Source: Blakeslea trispora (lineage: Eukaryota > Mucoromycota > Mucoromycetes > Mucorales > Choanephoraceae). From it: DNA of 64,000 nt. The stretch is taken from positions 1-64,000 of the forward strand of contig JAIWNE010000070.1 of assembly GCA_025331445.1 (NCBI GenBank), read 5' to 3'. This document shows, in pieces, positions 9,099 through 20,061 of this stretch (position 1 is its first letter; every line of letters begins with the position of its first letter). Under the pieces are notes generated by a model. The model worked only from the letters and a program-made list of their open reading frames with translations, was not told the origin of the DNA and made no database searches. Both the position numbers and the translations under genes were made by a program.

Positions 9099-11861
9099 AT
9101 GGATGATCTTGTCTCAAGATCAGAGTTGCCATTGCTTTCTGCTGATCCACACAAAGTAGTGGTTGATGCGGGGTTTCCTCTATACAAATTCCAGAGAAAT
9201 CAACCGAGTAAGTTGACCGAAATCAGCAAGATCAAGTAGACTGACATAGCTATAAGTTAATCAACACGTTGAAGAGCATGAGATCCTACCGAGGACAAAC
9301 GATTTCAGACCTACCCCTCTAATGAGAAAGGCCGATCTAAAGCATTTTGTAAGCAAAGATACTTAGACAATCAACAATTCGTCAAGGTCTTAATTTTTTT
9401 TTCTTTTATCTAGGTATCTCGTATTTATCAAGACATGCCAGAGTTGAGCACTGCACAGTTGCCACGATCTGAATTACTAAATATTCTATCAGAAGATATA
9501 CACACTCGACGTAGTCATGAAGCTATGGATCCATTGATTGGCAATAGTTTAGCTCATTTTATATACAATGAAATAGAGTATTATTTAGTGTGTGCTGGAC
9601 CTTCATTGTCTAGCTTAGGTATAAAGAAATTCATACATCAGATTCAAGTGAGAGGAGGCTTTTTTTTTATTAACAATGAATGTATATTGCTAGTACTTTT
9701 ATCCACCCAGTCAAAATCATTTGAACGCCCAGATAATCAAAACCTGGTGAACTTGCCTTTTGATACCATATCAATTCATGATACTATTGACCTTCAATAC
9801 CCCATACGACAGATAGTTACGCAGTCTAGCAACAAAAATAAGCAAATGTTGCTAGTTAGAACAACGTCTACGATTCATCTGCTGGTATTTCAGCCAGACC
9901 AGACATTAAATCAAATTCATGCAATTCATGTACCACAACTAACAGCTACAAGACCAGCCATCGACTATTCTATGCCAATTCATGCTGTCCTTAGTCCGTT
10001 TGAAGCCTACCATTATGCATTCATCACAAACAACGGATATACAGCTATTGTAGATGGACTCAAAGGAAAATGGATCTATGAAGAAGGAGGCGATGATATA
10101 CCAGATCAAGTAACCTATTGCTCTCGTTGGAGATCATGTGCATTCGGAAAGTCACCATTTACCCTTCTGGTAGCCTCTCCTGAATGTGTTTGGGAAAAAG
10201 AATTCACCGTAAAGTAGTTGTGTTTCCCTATCTCAAATTTTTCTTGGACTAAGACAACTATTCTATAGACAGATCAGGTCAAGACAAACTTATTGGCTCA
10301 GCCCAATGAACGTATCATTGCCTTTCATGCCTTGAACAGACACATCTATTGTTTTGCCACACTAGAGTCTGTAGTCATTATGGATCAGTTGGTACCTCAA
10401 AGACCTGTCATGACATGGCAACATCAACTTCGAGGCTTACCTTTCCATTTCTTGGTCAACCAAATTGAAAAAAATCAATGTAAGTAGGCTTTGAGTGATA
10501 CAGGTAGACAAGATGAATGCTTATATCTTTCTAAGGGAGTATCATGGTATTTACCAGAGATGCCCACTATACTAGCATGATGACATTTTCTTATGACAAT
10601 ACAGGGTAAACACACACACACACAAAAGAATGATGATGATGATATGGTGCCCTAACATTGATTTAGATTATTGCCTACACCTCATGTTCTTGAAACACAC
10701 AACATGGAGCTCTCAGTTCATGCATTTGAAGAGCTTTATGAATTCAACAATCGAATTAAACCTGTAGGGATCTTGTACAAGTCATTTGAGCCATCCTCTT
10801 CTTTTGTTGGTATTTATCGACTTTTTGAAGATGGTTCCATGCGTGTACATTATGTTGTTCGAGATAGAAAAGAATCCAAAGTATTTGGTACGCGCCCAGC
10901 CTATCGCATAGCCCAGAGCCATGATCGATTTGATGCATTATTAGACGAAGCCAAATTGGCTACACTGCCTGAGCGGATCAATCTAGCTGAAAGAGAAAGA
11001 GAGCTGATTTGTCTAGACACGACTCAATACCAAGATTATTTGCAAGAGGAAGCCAGTCAAAACGAAGAGAAACTGAGTGACAAGATCAAGCCTAAAATAG
11101 CATCCAAGGCACGACAGATGATTTACCCCATGTCGTACAAATCGCTATTGGAAGATCATTCGGATCGTCATACTCAAGAGGAGATTTTTTCATTTCTGGC
11201 AGAGATGCAACAATATGAGCCTATTGAGCTTATAGAAAATACAATCAATATACCCAGTGTGCTTCAAAACACATCCTCATCTAATCCAGAGCTACATCAA
11301 AAGCTTGTGCAAGCCCACACGAAAGAGGTAAAGTTAGCTAGCACCATCCTTCGCCCTCTCAAGCAGCAAGACAATAGTATGGAATATTTGCCTCATGTGT
11401 CTTTTGAATCCACAACGACTACAAAAGTGTTAGCCTCCTGTTGGTCTTTAAACGATAAGCCCTATTCGGAGCTTGTGTTCCCTGAGTATGATACAGAAAG
11501 TGTGCCTGTGCCTGAAACATTCCCTTCTGTTCAGGCAACTACTTCTTCTTTGACTGCATCTGTTCCTACCATTGTATTGGAAGACATCGAAGATGAATTA
11601 CCAGATATTCCTACAGTAGCTTCAGTCAAGATAAAGTCATCAAGTCAAAAGAAAGAAGAGCAGGAGGAAGAAGAGGAAGAGCCACTGTTCATGTCTTCTC
11701 AAAACGCCTCACGTTCTACTCTACTCTCTTTGAATGGTCTCACTAGCCCTGCACGCTCATTTGCCAATGTATCTACGCAACCTATGGCCGGTGCCTTTGG
11801 ATCTCGACAGAAATCTGTTGCTAAAAAGAAAAAGAAGCCAAAGACATCAGGTTTCAAATAA
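9099..11861 (+). CDS. Rrn6/TAF1C-like RNA polymerase I core factor subunit (putative)
   Basis: Seven exons: 9099-9207, 9275-9348, 9414-9618, 9694-10208, 10269-10479, 10536-10605, 10667-11861, giving about 792 aa. The N-terminal two thirds reads like a beta-propeller protein with repeated hydrophobic strands. The C-terminal third is low-complexity, acidic and Ser/Thr-rich. The protein ends in a basic tail, KKKKKPKTSGFK. This plan (propeller, helical part, disordered tail ending Lys/Arg...GF) is that of Rrn6 of yeast core factor and TAF1C of human SL1, which recruit Pol I to the rDNA promoter. That match is by architecture and tail, not by a diagnostic catalytic motif. The 75-nt intron at 9619-9693 is in frame and stop-free, so a retained form would also be translated. 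DHTKD1 follows 158 bp downstream on the same strand. Confidence 0.6.
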
Positions 11862-12019
11862 GGGGGGCTCTTGTTTTTTGTTATCATTGCTTTTATCAGG
11901 TGACCGTGAGCCTTTCAGTATCGTGGTAAAAATTGTAAATAAATAGATAGTTAGATGTGCTTAATATACTTTTTTTTTAAATCTATTTTCTTTTTTCTTC
12001 TTTTTTTCTTTATTTGATC

Positions 12020-15000
12020 ATGTTTCGACAAAGTACAAGGAATCGATTGACTCAATATACAAATACACGGTTTGGTCTGAGAAAAAGAAACTATCATGAT
12101 GATGGCGTGTATGGATATCGCGTGCCTAAGGAATTCAAAATGCCTGATTATACCTCAGAAGAGTTATCCAATCGTGTAAAGTATGGTAGTTTATTGAGAA
12201 TGGTACAGGCTTATCGTACGCATGGTCATGAAGGTGCCCATTTAGACCCATTGAACATCATGAAAAGAAAGTAAGTCTTTAGCACCTCAGATTTGAAAGT
12301 CAAACAAAAAAAGGTGAGTGGATTAACCTAAATTCGATGGATTAGAGAGGTGCTTGCCTTGAAGCCTGAACGATATGGATTAGATAAAAGTCAGAGTGAT
12401 CTCTACAACTTAGCTGGTGAGTTGTTTACAAAAAAAGTATATTTTGCTGATGACAATGATCATTTACTCTCTTAAACAAACAAACAAAAAAAGGTATACT
12501 TCACGTCAATGATGCTGTACAGGAACAAAGTGTTACCAACAAGAACGAAGCGGATTTTGAAACCATTTTAAATCACCTACAAGCTGTCTACTGTGGGAAA
12601 ATTGCCTATGAATTTATGCATTTGCCAGTAATGTTAAGCTCTTAACCCCCCTTTCATTATTTTCTCACGCTGAAATGTCAACTTTTTTTTTTACTAGTCT
12701 GCAAGTGAAAGAAGATGGTGGTATCATGCTGTTGAAAGTTGGGACAAGCCACAAATGACTACAGAACAAAAGAAGCGCATTCATCATCTGCTTTCCAAAT
12801 CTGAAGCCTTTGATCACTTTCTGGCCAAAAAGTTCCCCAATGTGAAGCGTTATGGTTTGGAAGGCGCAGAAAGCATGATGGTAGCTTTAGATCGTCTGTT
12901 TGAACTATCAGCTCAAGAGGGCATTCAAGATGTTGTGATTGGTATGCCTCATCGTGGTCGATTGAACTTATTGTGTGATCTGCTCGAGTATCCCCACGCA
13001 GCTCTATTTCACAAGATGAAGGGACATCCTGAAGTGCCTGCAGATACCTTTACTTCGGGTGATGTTATCTCTCATTTGACCAACAATCCTACTCTAAACT
13101 ATAATGGAAAACCAGTCCATGTCTCTCTCTTGCCTAACCCTTCTCATCTCGAGGCCATCAACCCTGTAGCTATGGGCAAGGCTAGAGCGAAACAAACAGG
13201 TCTTCTGAGTAGTCAGTCTGATGTAAACTGTAATTTGGGTGATCGAGTCATGTGTGTTCAGATTCATGGTGATGCTGTAGGTTTCCTTTTTTTAGACTTT
13301 AAACAATTCAACTTGTGTATTAATTCATCTATCTAGGCCTTCTCTAGTCAAGGTATTGTCATGGAATCTTTGGCCATGTCGAATCTGCCCCATTATTCTT
13401 CTGGTGGCTCAGTTCATATTGTTGTAAACAATCAATTGGGTTATACTACACCTGCTCAAAACGCACGCTCTTCTGCTTACTGTTCTGACATTGGCAAAAT
13501 GATCAATGCGCCTGTAGTCCACGTCAACGGTGATTTCCCCGAAGATGTAGCTCGCGCGCTTGATGTTGTCTTTGAATACCGTAATAAGTTCCGAAAGGAC
13601 ATCATCTTGGATTTGATGTGTTATCGTCGATGGGGTCATAACGAGCTGGATGAGCCTGCTTTTACTCAGCCTCTGATGTACAACAACATTCGTCACCGTA
13701 CCTCCGTACCCAAGCTGTATGAAAAGAAACTGCTGGATGAGAAGGTACTCGAATCAGAACAAGAGGTGGCAGCCATCCGAAGCCAGCATGTAGAGGCCCT
13801 CGAAGGTCAACTGGCTAAGGCTGAAGGATATGTACCTGATGCAGCCCAGTTCCATCTCGACAAGAATTGGAAAGGTATGCAACATATCAAATCCGGCAGT
13901 GAGCAACAACGACCTGATACTGGTGTCGATTCACAAACCTTGACTGATATCGGTCAACTCTCAGTGACACCACCTGAGGGCATTCAAGTGCACTCTCGAT
14001 TACAAAAGTATCACATTGACCAACGTATCAAAAAGCTCAAGGCTGGCCAAGGCATTGATTGGGCTACAGCTGAGGCATTGGCCTTTGGCTCATTGATTCA
14101 AGAAGGCTATGATGTGCGTATTTCAGGCCAAGATGTAGGTCGAGGTACCTTCTCTCAACGCCATGCGATGTTTGTGTGTCAAGATACAGAACGCGCTGTT
14201 ATTCCCTTGAACCACATGAAAGAGGACCAAACACATTTCTTGGAAGTGGCCAACAGTCCACTCTCTGAATATGGTGTCCTTGGCTTTGAGTATGGTATGT
14301 CCATAGAATCGCCTCGACGTTTAGTGCTTTGGGAAGCTCAATTTGGTGATTTCTTTAATGGTGCTCAAATTACCATTGATACCTTCTTATCCAGCGGTGA
14401 GGAGAAATGGTTGAAACAGAGTGGGTTAGTCATGCTTCTACCTCATGGTCAAGATGGTGCTGGACCTGAACATTCCTCCAGTCGAGTTGAACGCTTCTTA
14501 CAAGTAAGAAAAAAAATTAGGTGTGTTTCTATGGACTGTTTTGACTGACTCTATTTTAGATGAGCAATGATCCATTTGATGTTGAAAAGGCCGATAATGT
14601 TCCACCAAATTGGCATATTGTTAACTGTACTACACCGGCTCAATACTTTCACGTGTTACGTAGACAGGTAAAAAAAAAAAGGTGGAAGTTCAATTTTCTT
14701 GTCAATTAAGCTTTAAATCATGGTTTTAGATGCTACGTGATTACCGTAAGCCCTTAGTGGTCGTCTCTCCCAAGAGTTTATTAAAGTCACCCGTAAGCTA
14801 ATTTAAGAGAAAAAAAATCTCTATAGTCATTCGTTTCATGTTGAAGCTAACATGATAATGTGTCCCTTAGGTGGCTGTTAGCCGTTTAGACGATATGGCA
14901 CCTGGTACTCATTTCCAACCTGTCTTGAGCGATCCTTCTGTTCAGGACCCTTCCAAGGTAGAAAAGGTCGTGTTTGTGTCTGGCAAATTCTATTATGACC

Positions 15001-15314
15001 TTGTCAAGGAAAGGGAACAACGTCAATTGAATGACAAGATGGCCCTCATCCGAGTGGAAGAATTGAGTCCATTCCCAAAGAAAGAATTGGAACAAGAGAT
15101 TAGTCGATTCTCTGGTGCTCAGCAGTTTATTTGGTGCCAAGAGGAACATCAAAATGCAGGTGCCTATGCCTTCATGGCACCTCGTTTAGCTCAATTGCTG
15201 CCTAGTCCTCTCAAATATGTAGGCAGAGAACCTCTTGCTGCACCTGCTGTTGGTATTTCATCTCTCTTTAAGAGACAATCAAGTCATTTATTAGAACAAT
15301 TGATGAAACATTAA
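12020..15314 (+). CDS. DHTKD1: 2-oxoadipate dehydrogenase E1 (DHTKD1-like, mitochondrial)
   Basis: Eight exons: 12020-12270, 12346-12416, 12494-12627, 12698-13276, 13337-14503, 14560-14667, 14730-14792, 14871-15314, giving 938 aa, near the usual DHTKD1 length. The N-terminus is basic and Arg-rich with no acidic residues, like a mitochondrial targeting signal, followed by YHDDGVYGYRVPKEF, the DHTKD1 signature. Thiamine-diphosphate enzyme motifs follow: GMPHRGRLN, LLPNPSHLEAINPVAMGK, IHGDAAFSSQG, RRWGHNELDEPAFTQP and GQDVGRGTFSQRHA. The enzyme decarboxylates 2-oxoadipate to glutaryl-CoA with E2/E3 partners, in the lysine and tryptophan breakdown route. The general OGDH E1 is larger and has a different N-terminus, so it is the less likely alternative. 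The start is the ATG giving MFRQSTRN. Confidence 0.88.
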
Positions 15315-15406
15315 TGATAATAATATTAATATGAGGGATGGAGAATAAAAAAAAAGAGAATATTATATATATATAAAGTAATATAAGATATAAATGATAA
15401 GTTTTT

Positions 15407-16655
15407 TTAGGCCTTGATTTGTAAGTCCATCACAGATTTATCGGCTTCTGTATGTTTGTAGATGTAGCCTATCCACTTTAAGGCAACGGCTCGTTTTGCG
15501 CGAACCTTGGCATCTACTTCCTTATCCTGAAGCACCTTATCACATACTTGACGTAAAGTGGCTTCTACTTCAAATTTGGATGTCTGCCAAAGTGCTTTGT
15601 ATGTCTTTGTAGTCACTTCTTCTTCTAATTTCATTTTATCTTGGTTGTCCATGTCTCCCTTCTCCTCTGCCTTTGAGATCATCTCAGCTGCCTGTTGTAC
15701 ATCCATAGCCACTCTGACTGTATTCCAAAGTTCCTTGACAATATGTTTCTTTTGTTTAAATCCGACAAAGATACTGGGCATCCCACCACCCTTCATACCG
15801 AGATAGTGCTTAGCCTTGAGTGAGTAAACGCCACCAATCGAATGAAGTAACTCAATACCATAACTTTCAATTTTAAGCTTTTCAGCTTCTTTCTTGATGA
15901 GTTCTTGAAATTCATTGATACTTTGTTGATCACCCGAAGACTCGGTGAACATGGCAAGTTTCATCTTTAGGTTCTCTGCCAATTTATCTACACGCTCCTG
16001 CTGTTGTTTTTGCATTTTCTCCATCTGTTCCTTATTCATGCTCTTTTTGTCTGAAGAGGCATCATCTTGATCCTTTTTCTCTAATTCCTCTTGTTGAGCA
16101 TCGCTGAACATTTCGCCTACAGCCAAGTCACCGATAATGCTTCGGAAAGCATCACCACCAAACATTTGTTGAAAGTATTCTCGGGGATCAGCAAATCCAC
16201 CTTCGGGGGCAAGTTCTTTGTCTTTACCATACTTGTTGTAAGCTGCACGCAATTGGGGGTCTGATAATACTTGATAGGCTTCTGAGATTTCTTTAAACTA
16301 AATGACATTAGATGAGTGATACAGAGGATGACAAAAAAAGACCCTTTTTTTTATCTTACCTTTTCTTCAGCGTCCGCTTCTTTGTTTTTATCAGGGTGAT
16401 AAACCTATAAAAAAAGAAAGAGTTATTTTATTGGCAAAGCACTAGAAAAAGGGAGACAATTACCATAGCAAGCTTTCTAAGGAAGACAACATAATTACAT
16501 CAGTATTGAATGTATACAAAAAGAAAACAAAGAAAACAATTTTTTTTATACCTGTAAGCCTTTTTAATTTGGATTGGCTCTGCATTTACTGGGACACCCA
16601 AAAGGTCATAGTAAGAAGTGTCTATAGGGTTTTCGTCTGTGCCAAACTTGGACAT
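15407..16655 (-). CDS. DnaJ (Hsp40) cochaperone with DnaJ-X domain, Caj1/Djp1-like
   Basis: Minus-strand exons 16655-16552, 16476-16464 (13 nt), 16404-16360, 16297-15407 give 350 aa. The J domain runs from about residue 11 to 80 (TSYYDLLGVPVNAEPIQIKK ... VYHPDKNKEADAEEKF ... AYQVLSDPQLRAAY) and carries the HPD loop that stimulates Hsp70 ATPase. It is followed by the region GGFADPREYFQQMFGGDAF, a charged coiled-coil-like stretch, and an X domain with YGIELLHSIGGVYSLKAKHYL. This is the arrangement of the yeast cytosolic proteins Caj1 and Djp1 (peroxisomal import). The 13-nt exon codes the residues just before HPD, so skipping it would break the frame and the J domain. The gene converges on DHTKD1 with 92 bp between stop codons. 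Confidence 0.88.
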
Positions 16656-16993
16656 GATTGTGTATAATATAAGAATACAAAAAGTGTAAAAAGAAAGAGA
16701 GAGAGAGAGAAAAAGGGAAAAAAACAATAACAAAAAAAAAATTCAGAGAGGTTGTTATTGTGCCCTTTATTTTCTGAACTTTCATTGGAAAGAAAACGTG
16801 GATGATTTAAAAGTCAACACTTTTTTAAACACAGCGGCAATAACAAAAAAAAGAAACGAGCGGATATTGTTTAGAAGCCAGCCAATCAAATATTGTTTAT
16901 TTTTGACACACATTTTGCCAGTGCGTTGCCATCCATGAACTTCCATCACATGGCAACCAAAGTTCTATTTTTTTCTCTCTCTTTATTTTTAGC

Positions 16994-17599
16994 TTAGATA
17001 TCATCCAAAGAAGCATTGAATTCATCCAACTGAGCTTGAAGTTCAGCAATCTTTTGCTTTAATTCTTCATTCTTCTTTTCTTGGTCACTGTAAAGTGATT
17101 CTAATTGTTGTACCTTACGCTCAAAATGTTCAGCCTTGACATCAGCCTCTCTAAAACTAGAAAAGAAAATGAGTACTGCGTAGTTTAAATGAGCTTGTCT
17201 TTTTCTTTACTTTTTTGTAGTCTCTCGAATGGTCTTTTCAGAGGTTTCTAATTCTTGTTCCAACAAGGTAATCTTTCTTTGGGCAGCATCATTTTCTTTT
17301 TTCAAGTCATCTTCATCTTCCTCTAAAGCCTTCAGTTGTTTAATCTTTTCATTGGCCAGTTCCAAGTCCTCTTCCAAATGTTTGTTTTGGTTTGTCAAGG
17401 AGATGATTTCGTGTTCTTGTTTCATCTGCACCTGCTCCAGTTCTTTGAATTTTTGTTCGAATTCATCAGCTCTGGCATTGGCTGCGTCTGCTTCAGCACG
17501 AATACTAGCAATTTTCTATTGACATGTTAATACGATGTGTTCCTCTTTGAAAAAGAAAAAAAAAGGGGCTTAATACAGTACTTCACGAATCTTTTCCAT
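16994..17599 (-). CDS. Tropomyosin (actin filament-binding coiled coil)
   Basis: Exons 17599-17582 (18 nt), 17515-17211 and 17156-16994 give 161 aa, the usual size of the short fungal tropomyosins (Cdc8/Tpm type). The whole protein is a heptad coiled coil rich in Glu, Lys, Leu and Ala, starting MEKIRE, with READVKAEHFERKVQQLES near the C-terminus as in other fungal tropomyosins, and ending ASLDDI. It runs head to tail along formin-nucleated actin cables and directs myosin. The 18-nt first exon codes only six residues, so a search using the long exon alone would miss the true start. Confidence 0.9.
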
Positions 17600-18090
17600 A
17601 TTAAATTGTGTCTATATAAAAAACAAAGAAAGAAAAAGAAGAAAAAAGTTAAAAATTCAAAACAACAACACTTTTAAATTCACAGTGTGTTTCAAGTTAA
17701 TTTTTTTTTTAATTTCGATTAAGCAATATCAGCGAAAGTTCTATCATCAGAGAAGCCCTAAATAGGCAGTTTTCATGATATGTTGTTATAGACCATCATG
17801 CCATAAGATAGCTTTCACAGTGCTTGCAAATAGCAATGATGATTACCTCACTTTAGCCTAGTACATAATAGTAGACACTGCTCAACAAAAAAAAAAGAAA
17901 GGTACCATGTTATTTCTTGGTGTTTTTCAACAATGATCACACAAATTAGGGAGCGTATCATAGTGTTCAAAAATAGCTTGTGTTTTTATTTACTGTACCT
18001 GAAATATATAAAGAAAACACAGAAAGAAAAACAAAGGCACACTTATCTCTTTCTTTCCTTCTTTCTTTCTTTCTCTCTCTATATACAAAT
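17600..18090. other. Divergent intergenic region with promoter-like tracts
   Basis: Lies between tropomyosin (minus) and the small membrane protein (plus), so it must hold both promoters. Long pyrimidine tracts (CTTT/CTCT repeats at about 18043-18080) precede the plus-strand ATG. A TATATAA-like element is near 18005. No gene seen. Confidence 0.45.
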
Positions 18091-18447
18091 ATGATACCCA
18101 TACTAAAAAACAAGAAAAAGGCAGCCATAACCACAGCTTCTTATATGACAGTGGGCACTCTGACTGTCCTCAGTATAACCTCACTCTTTCTACTGTCTAT
18201 GCTTATCAGTCTGATAGATGACTTGATTCGCATGATTATACCCAAGTGTCTGTTGGACTGGACATTGTGGATAAGCCATCTTAGTGCTCAACTGACTCAT
18301 TTTGCAGAGTGGGAAAAGAACAAAAGAGCCTTCTGGTATTCCGAGGACCATCCTATCTATCATCAAGATAAATTCCACGAGTTGATATCAACAGTTACCA
18401 ACTATCTGAATGACTGTGTAGAACGAAAGCGAAAGGATATGAAATAA
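18091..18447 (+). CDS. Small membrane protein of unknown function (118 aa)
   Basis: Single-exon frame starting at the first ATG after a CT-rich leader (MIPILKNKKKAA). One strong hydrophobic segment covers about residues 20-42 (VGTLTVLSITSLFLLSMLIS) and a second weaker one about 50-62. The tail is hydrophilic and charged, rich in aromatics and His (FWYSEDHPIYHQDKFHE), and ends in a basic run, VERKRKDMK. I recognise no family. Balanced composition, codon use like its neighbours and a good leader support a real gene. Its stop lies 24 bp from the VMA21 stop on the other strand. Confidence 0.6.
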   Translation: MIPILKNKKKAAITTASYMTVGTLTVLSITSLFLLSMLISLIDDLIRMIIPKCLLDWTLWISHLSAQLTHFAEWEKNKRAFWYSEDHPIYHQDKFHELISTVTNYLNDCVERKRKDMK

Positions 18448-18471
18448 ATTAGTTTATTTCCAATCACGTGA

Positions 18472-18791
18472 TTATTGTGTCTTTTGTTTATCTGATGTGT
18501 TTGGTTTCTCTAGCATAGCTGTGATAATATAGAGTGCAACAATGACATTAGCCATCACTGCTGCTGCACCTGCTGCATAAGTAGTGTTGCCTTAGGATAG
18601 CATGAGTTGCTTGTTCTTCAGTCTCGAGTGTTTCACTTACCATCAAATAGACTATGCAAGGTCAGAAAGAAAGTCAGAATAGGAAAAGCAAACAAAGCAG
18701 CTGTAAACACAATCAACTTGACCAAGACACCCATGTTGTCATTCATCCACACTTGAAGTGAAACTGTTTCTTGTTCTGTTTGGCTTGTCAT
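18472..18791 (-). CDS. VMA21: V-ATPase assembly integral membrane protein Vma21
   Basis: Exons 18791-18641 and 18590-18472 give 89 aa. There are two transmembrane hairpin segments: VLVKLIVFTAALFAFPILTF and, after a short loop LFDGGNTTYAAGAAA, VMANVIVALYIITAML. This size and topology, with Pro in TM1 and Asn before TM2, are those of Vma21, which resides in the ER and chaperones assembly of the V-ATPase Vo sector. The C-terminus ends in a Lys-containing tail (SDKQKTQ), not an obvious KKxx signal as in yeast. The gene shares an 87-bp divergent promoter with the cyclophilin gene. Confidence 0.8.
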
Positions 18792-18878
18792 TAGAATAAA
18801 AAAAATAGTAAAGAGAAAAAATAATAATATTAAAAAATCCTTTGTTTTTTTTTGTTTTTCTTTATTTCGACTTTGAAC
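18792..18878. promoter_or_regulatory. Bidirectional VMA21/cyclophilin promoter (87 bp)
   Basis: The two ATGs face away from each other with only 87 bp between them. The spacer is A/T-only over long stretches (AATAATAATATTAAAA and T-rich runs) and has no consensus TATA in good position. Both transcripts must start inside it or within each other's leaders. Confidence 0.6.
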
Positions 18879-20022
18879 ATGAAGATCAATCCTCGTGTAT
18901 TTTTCGATATCGATATTGACGGCAATAGAAGTAATGAGCAACACAAAGACAATCTCATTAGAAAAAAAAGGCTAATGCAGGCTTGCTTTTTTTTTTAAAA
19001 AAATCTAGTTGGCCGCATTGTCATGGAACTGTTTGCTGATGAAGTACCCAAGACAGCAGAAAACTTTCGAGCCTTATGTACAGGCGAACGAGGTCTCGGA
19101 AAGATCTCGAATATGCCACTTCACTACAGAGGCTCTATTTTTCATAGAATTATCAAGGGCTTTATGTGTCAAGGTGGTGACTTTACGCGTCGCAATGGTA
19201 CAGGCGGTGAATCGATCTACGGTAGTACATTTACAGATGAATCATTCAGTCGGAAACACGATACCCATGGTCTACTGAGCATGGCCAATCGAGGACCCAA
19301 CACACAAAGCTCTCAATTCTTTATTACCACACGACCCACACCTCATCTAGACGGTAAGCATGTTGTCTTTGGCCGTGTTGTCTCTGGTTATCAAGTAGTG
19401 GAGCGCATGGAGAATGAACCTGTAGACAGCAATGACAGGCCTTTGCATAATGTGATGATTGCTACCTGTGGTGAACTTGTCTTAAAGTTACCACCTGGTG
19501 TTGAATGTAAGTCACATATATGTATAAACTGAGGGAAATCTCATGTGAAATATAGTGGCAGCCCTAAAGCAAAAAGAAGAGCAGGATGAGGAAAGTGAAT
19601 TAGAGTCAGATAGCTCAGAAAGATCTGCCAAAAGAAAGCGCTCAGCATCAGTGTCAACATCAGCATCAGAATCAGACAATGATAGACAAAAGAGAAAGAA
19701 AAAGAAGAAGAGCAAAAAGCAAAAGAAGCACAAGAAGCATAAGAAGCATAAAAAGGAAAAGAAATACAGCAGTGATGAAGAAAAAGAAAAAGAAGAGTTA
19801 CCCTTAGACACAAAAGAATCAACACATTCAACTGAAAAGCGTTATCGTGACTTTGAAGATAAAGATGCAGCTAAACCAGAGTGGGAACAGAGAAGACGAT
19901 TTCATACTGATCCCTCTGTCAATTTTAAAGGAAGAGGCCATGTGGTAAGTAGATGATAGCTAGTGTATAAACAAAACATGCTTATAATGTCAATTTAGAA
20001 ATATTATAGAAAGCGATACTAA
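18879..20022 (+). CDS. Nuclear-type cyclophilin (peptidyl-prolyl isomerase) with Lys/Ser-rich tail
   Basis: Exons 18879-18930, 19009-19506, 19556-19944 and 19999-20022 give 320 aa. The cyclophilin fold spans about residues 4-175, with the active-site motifs [28 protein letters not shown] and LDGKHVVFG. The position equal to Trp121 of cyclophilin A is His ([10 protein letters not shown]), as in CypG/NKTR-type members, which usually lowers cyclosporin binding (family knowledge). The tail is a Ser/Glu/Asp region followed by repeated KKHKKHKK, then GRGHVKYYRKRY. This plan matches spliceosome-associated cyclophilins of the PPIG type. The last exon is 24 nt and codes only KYYRKRY. The gene ends 39 bp from the convergent NRPS-like gene. 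Confidence 0.9.
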
Positions 20023-20061
20023 TCATAGCAATAATAAAACCGATGTTTTTTTTTATTCGTT

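Noticed and set aside
19512..19831. Phe/Ser/Cys-rich minus-strand frames opposite the cyclophilin tail
   Set aside because: Shadow of the Lys/His/Ser-rich coding strand.
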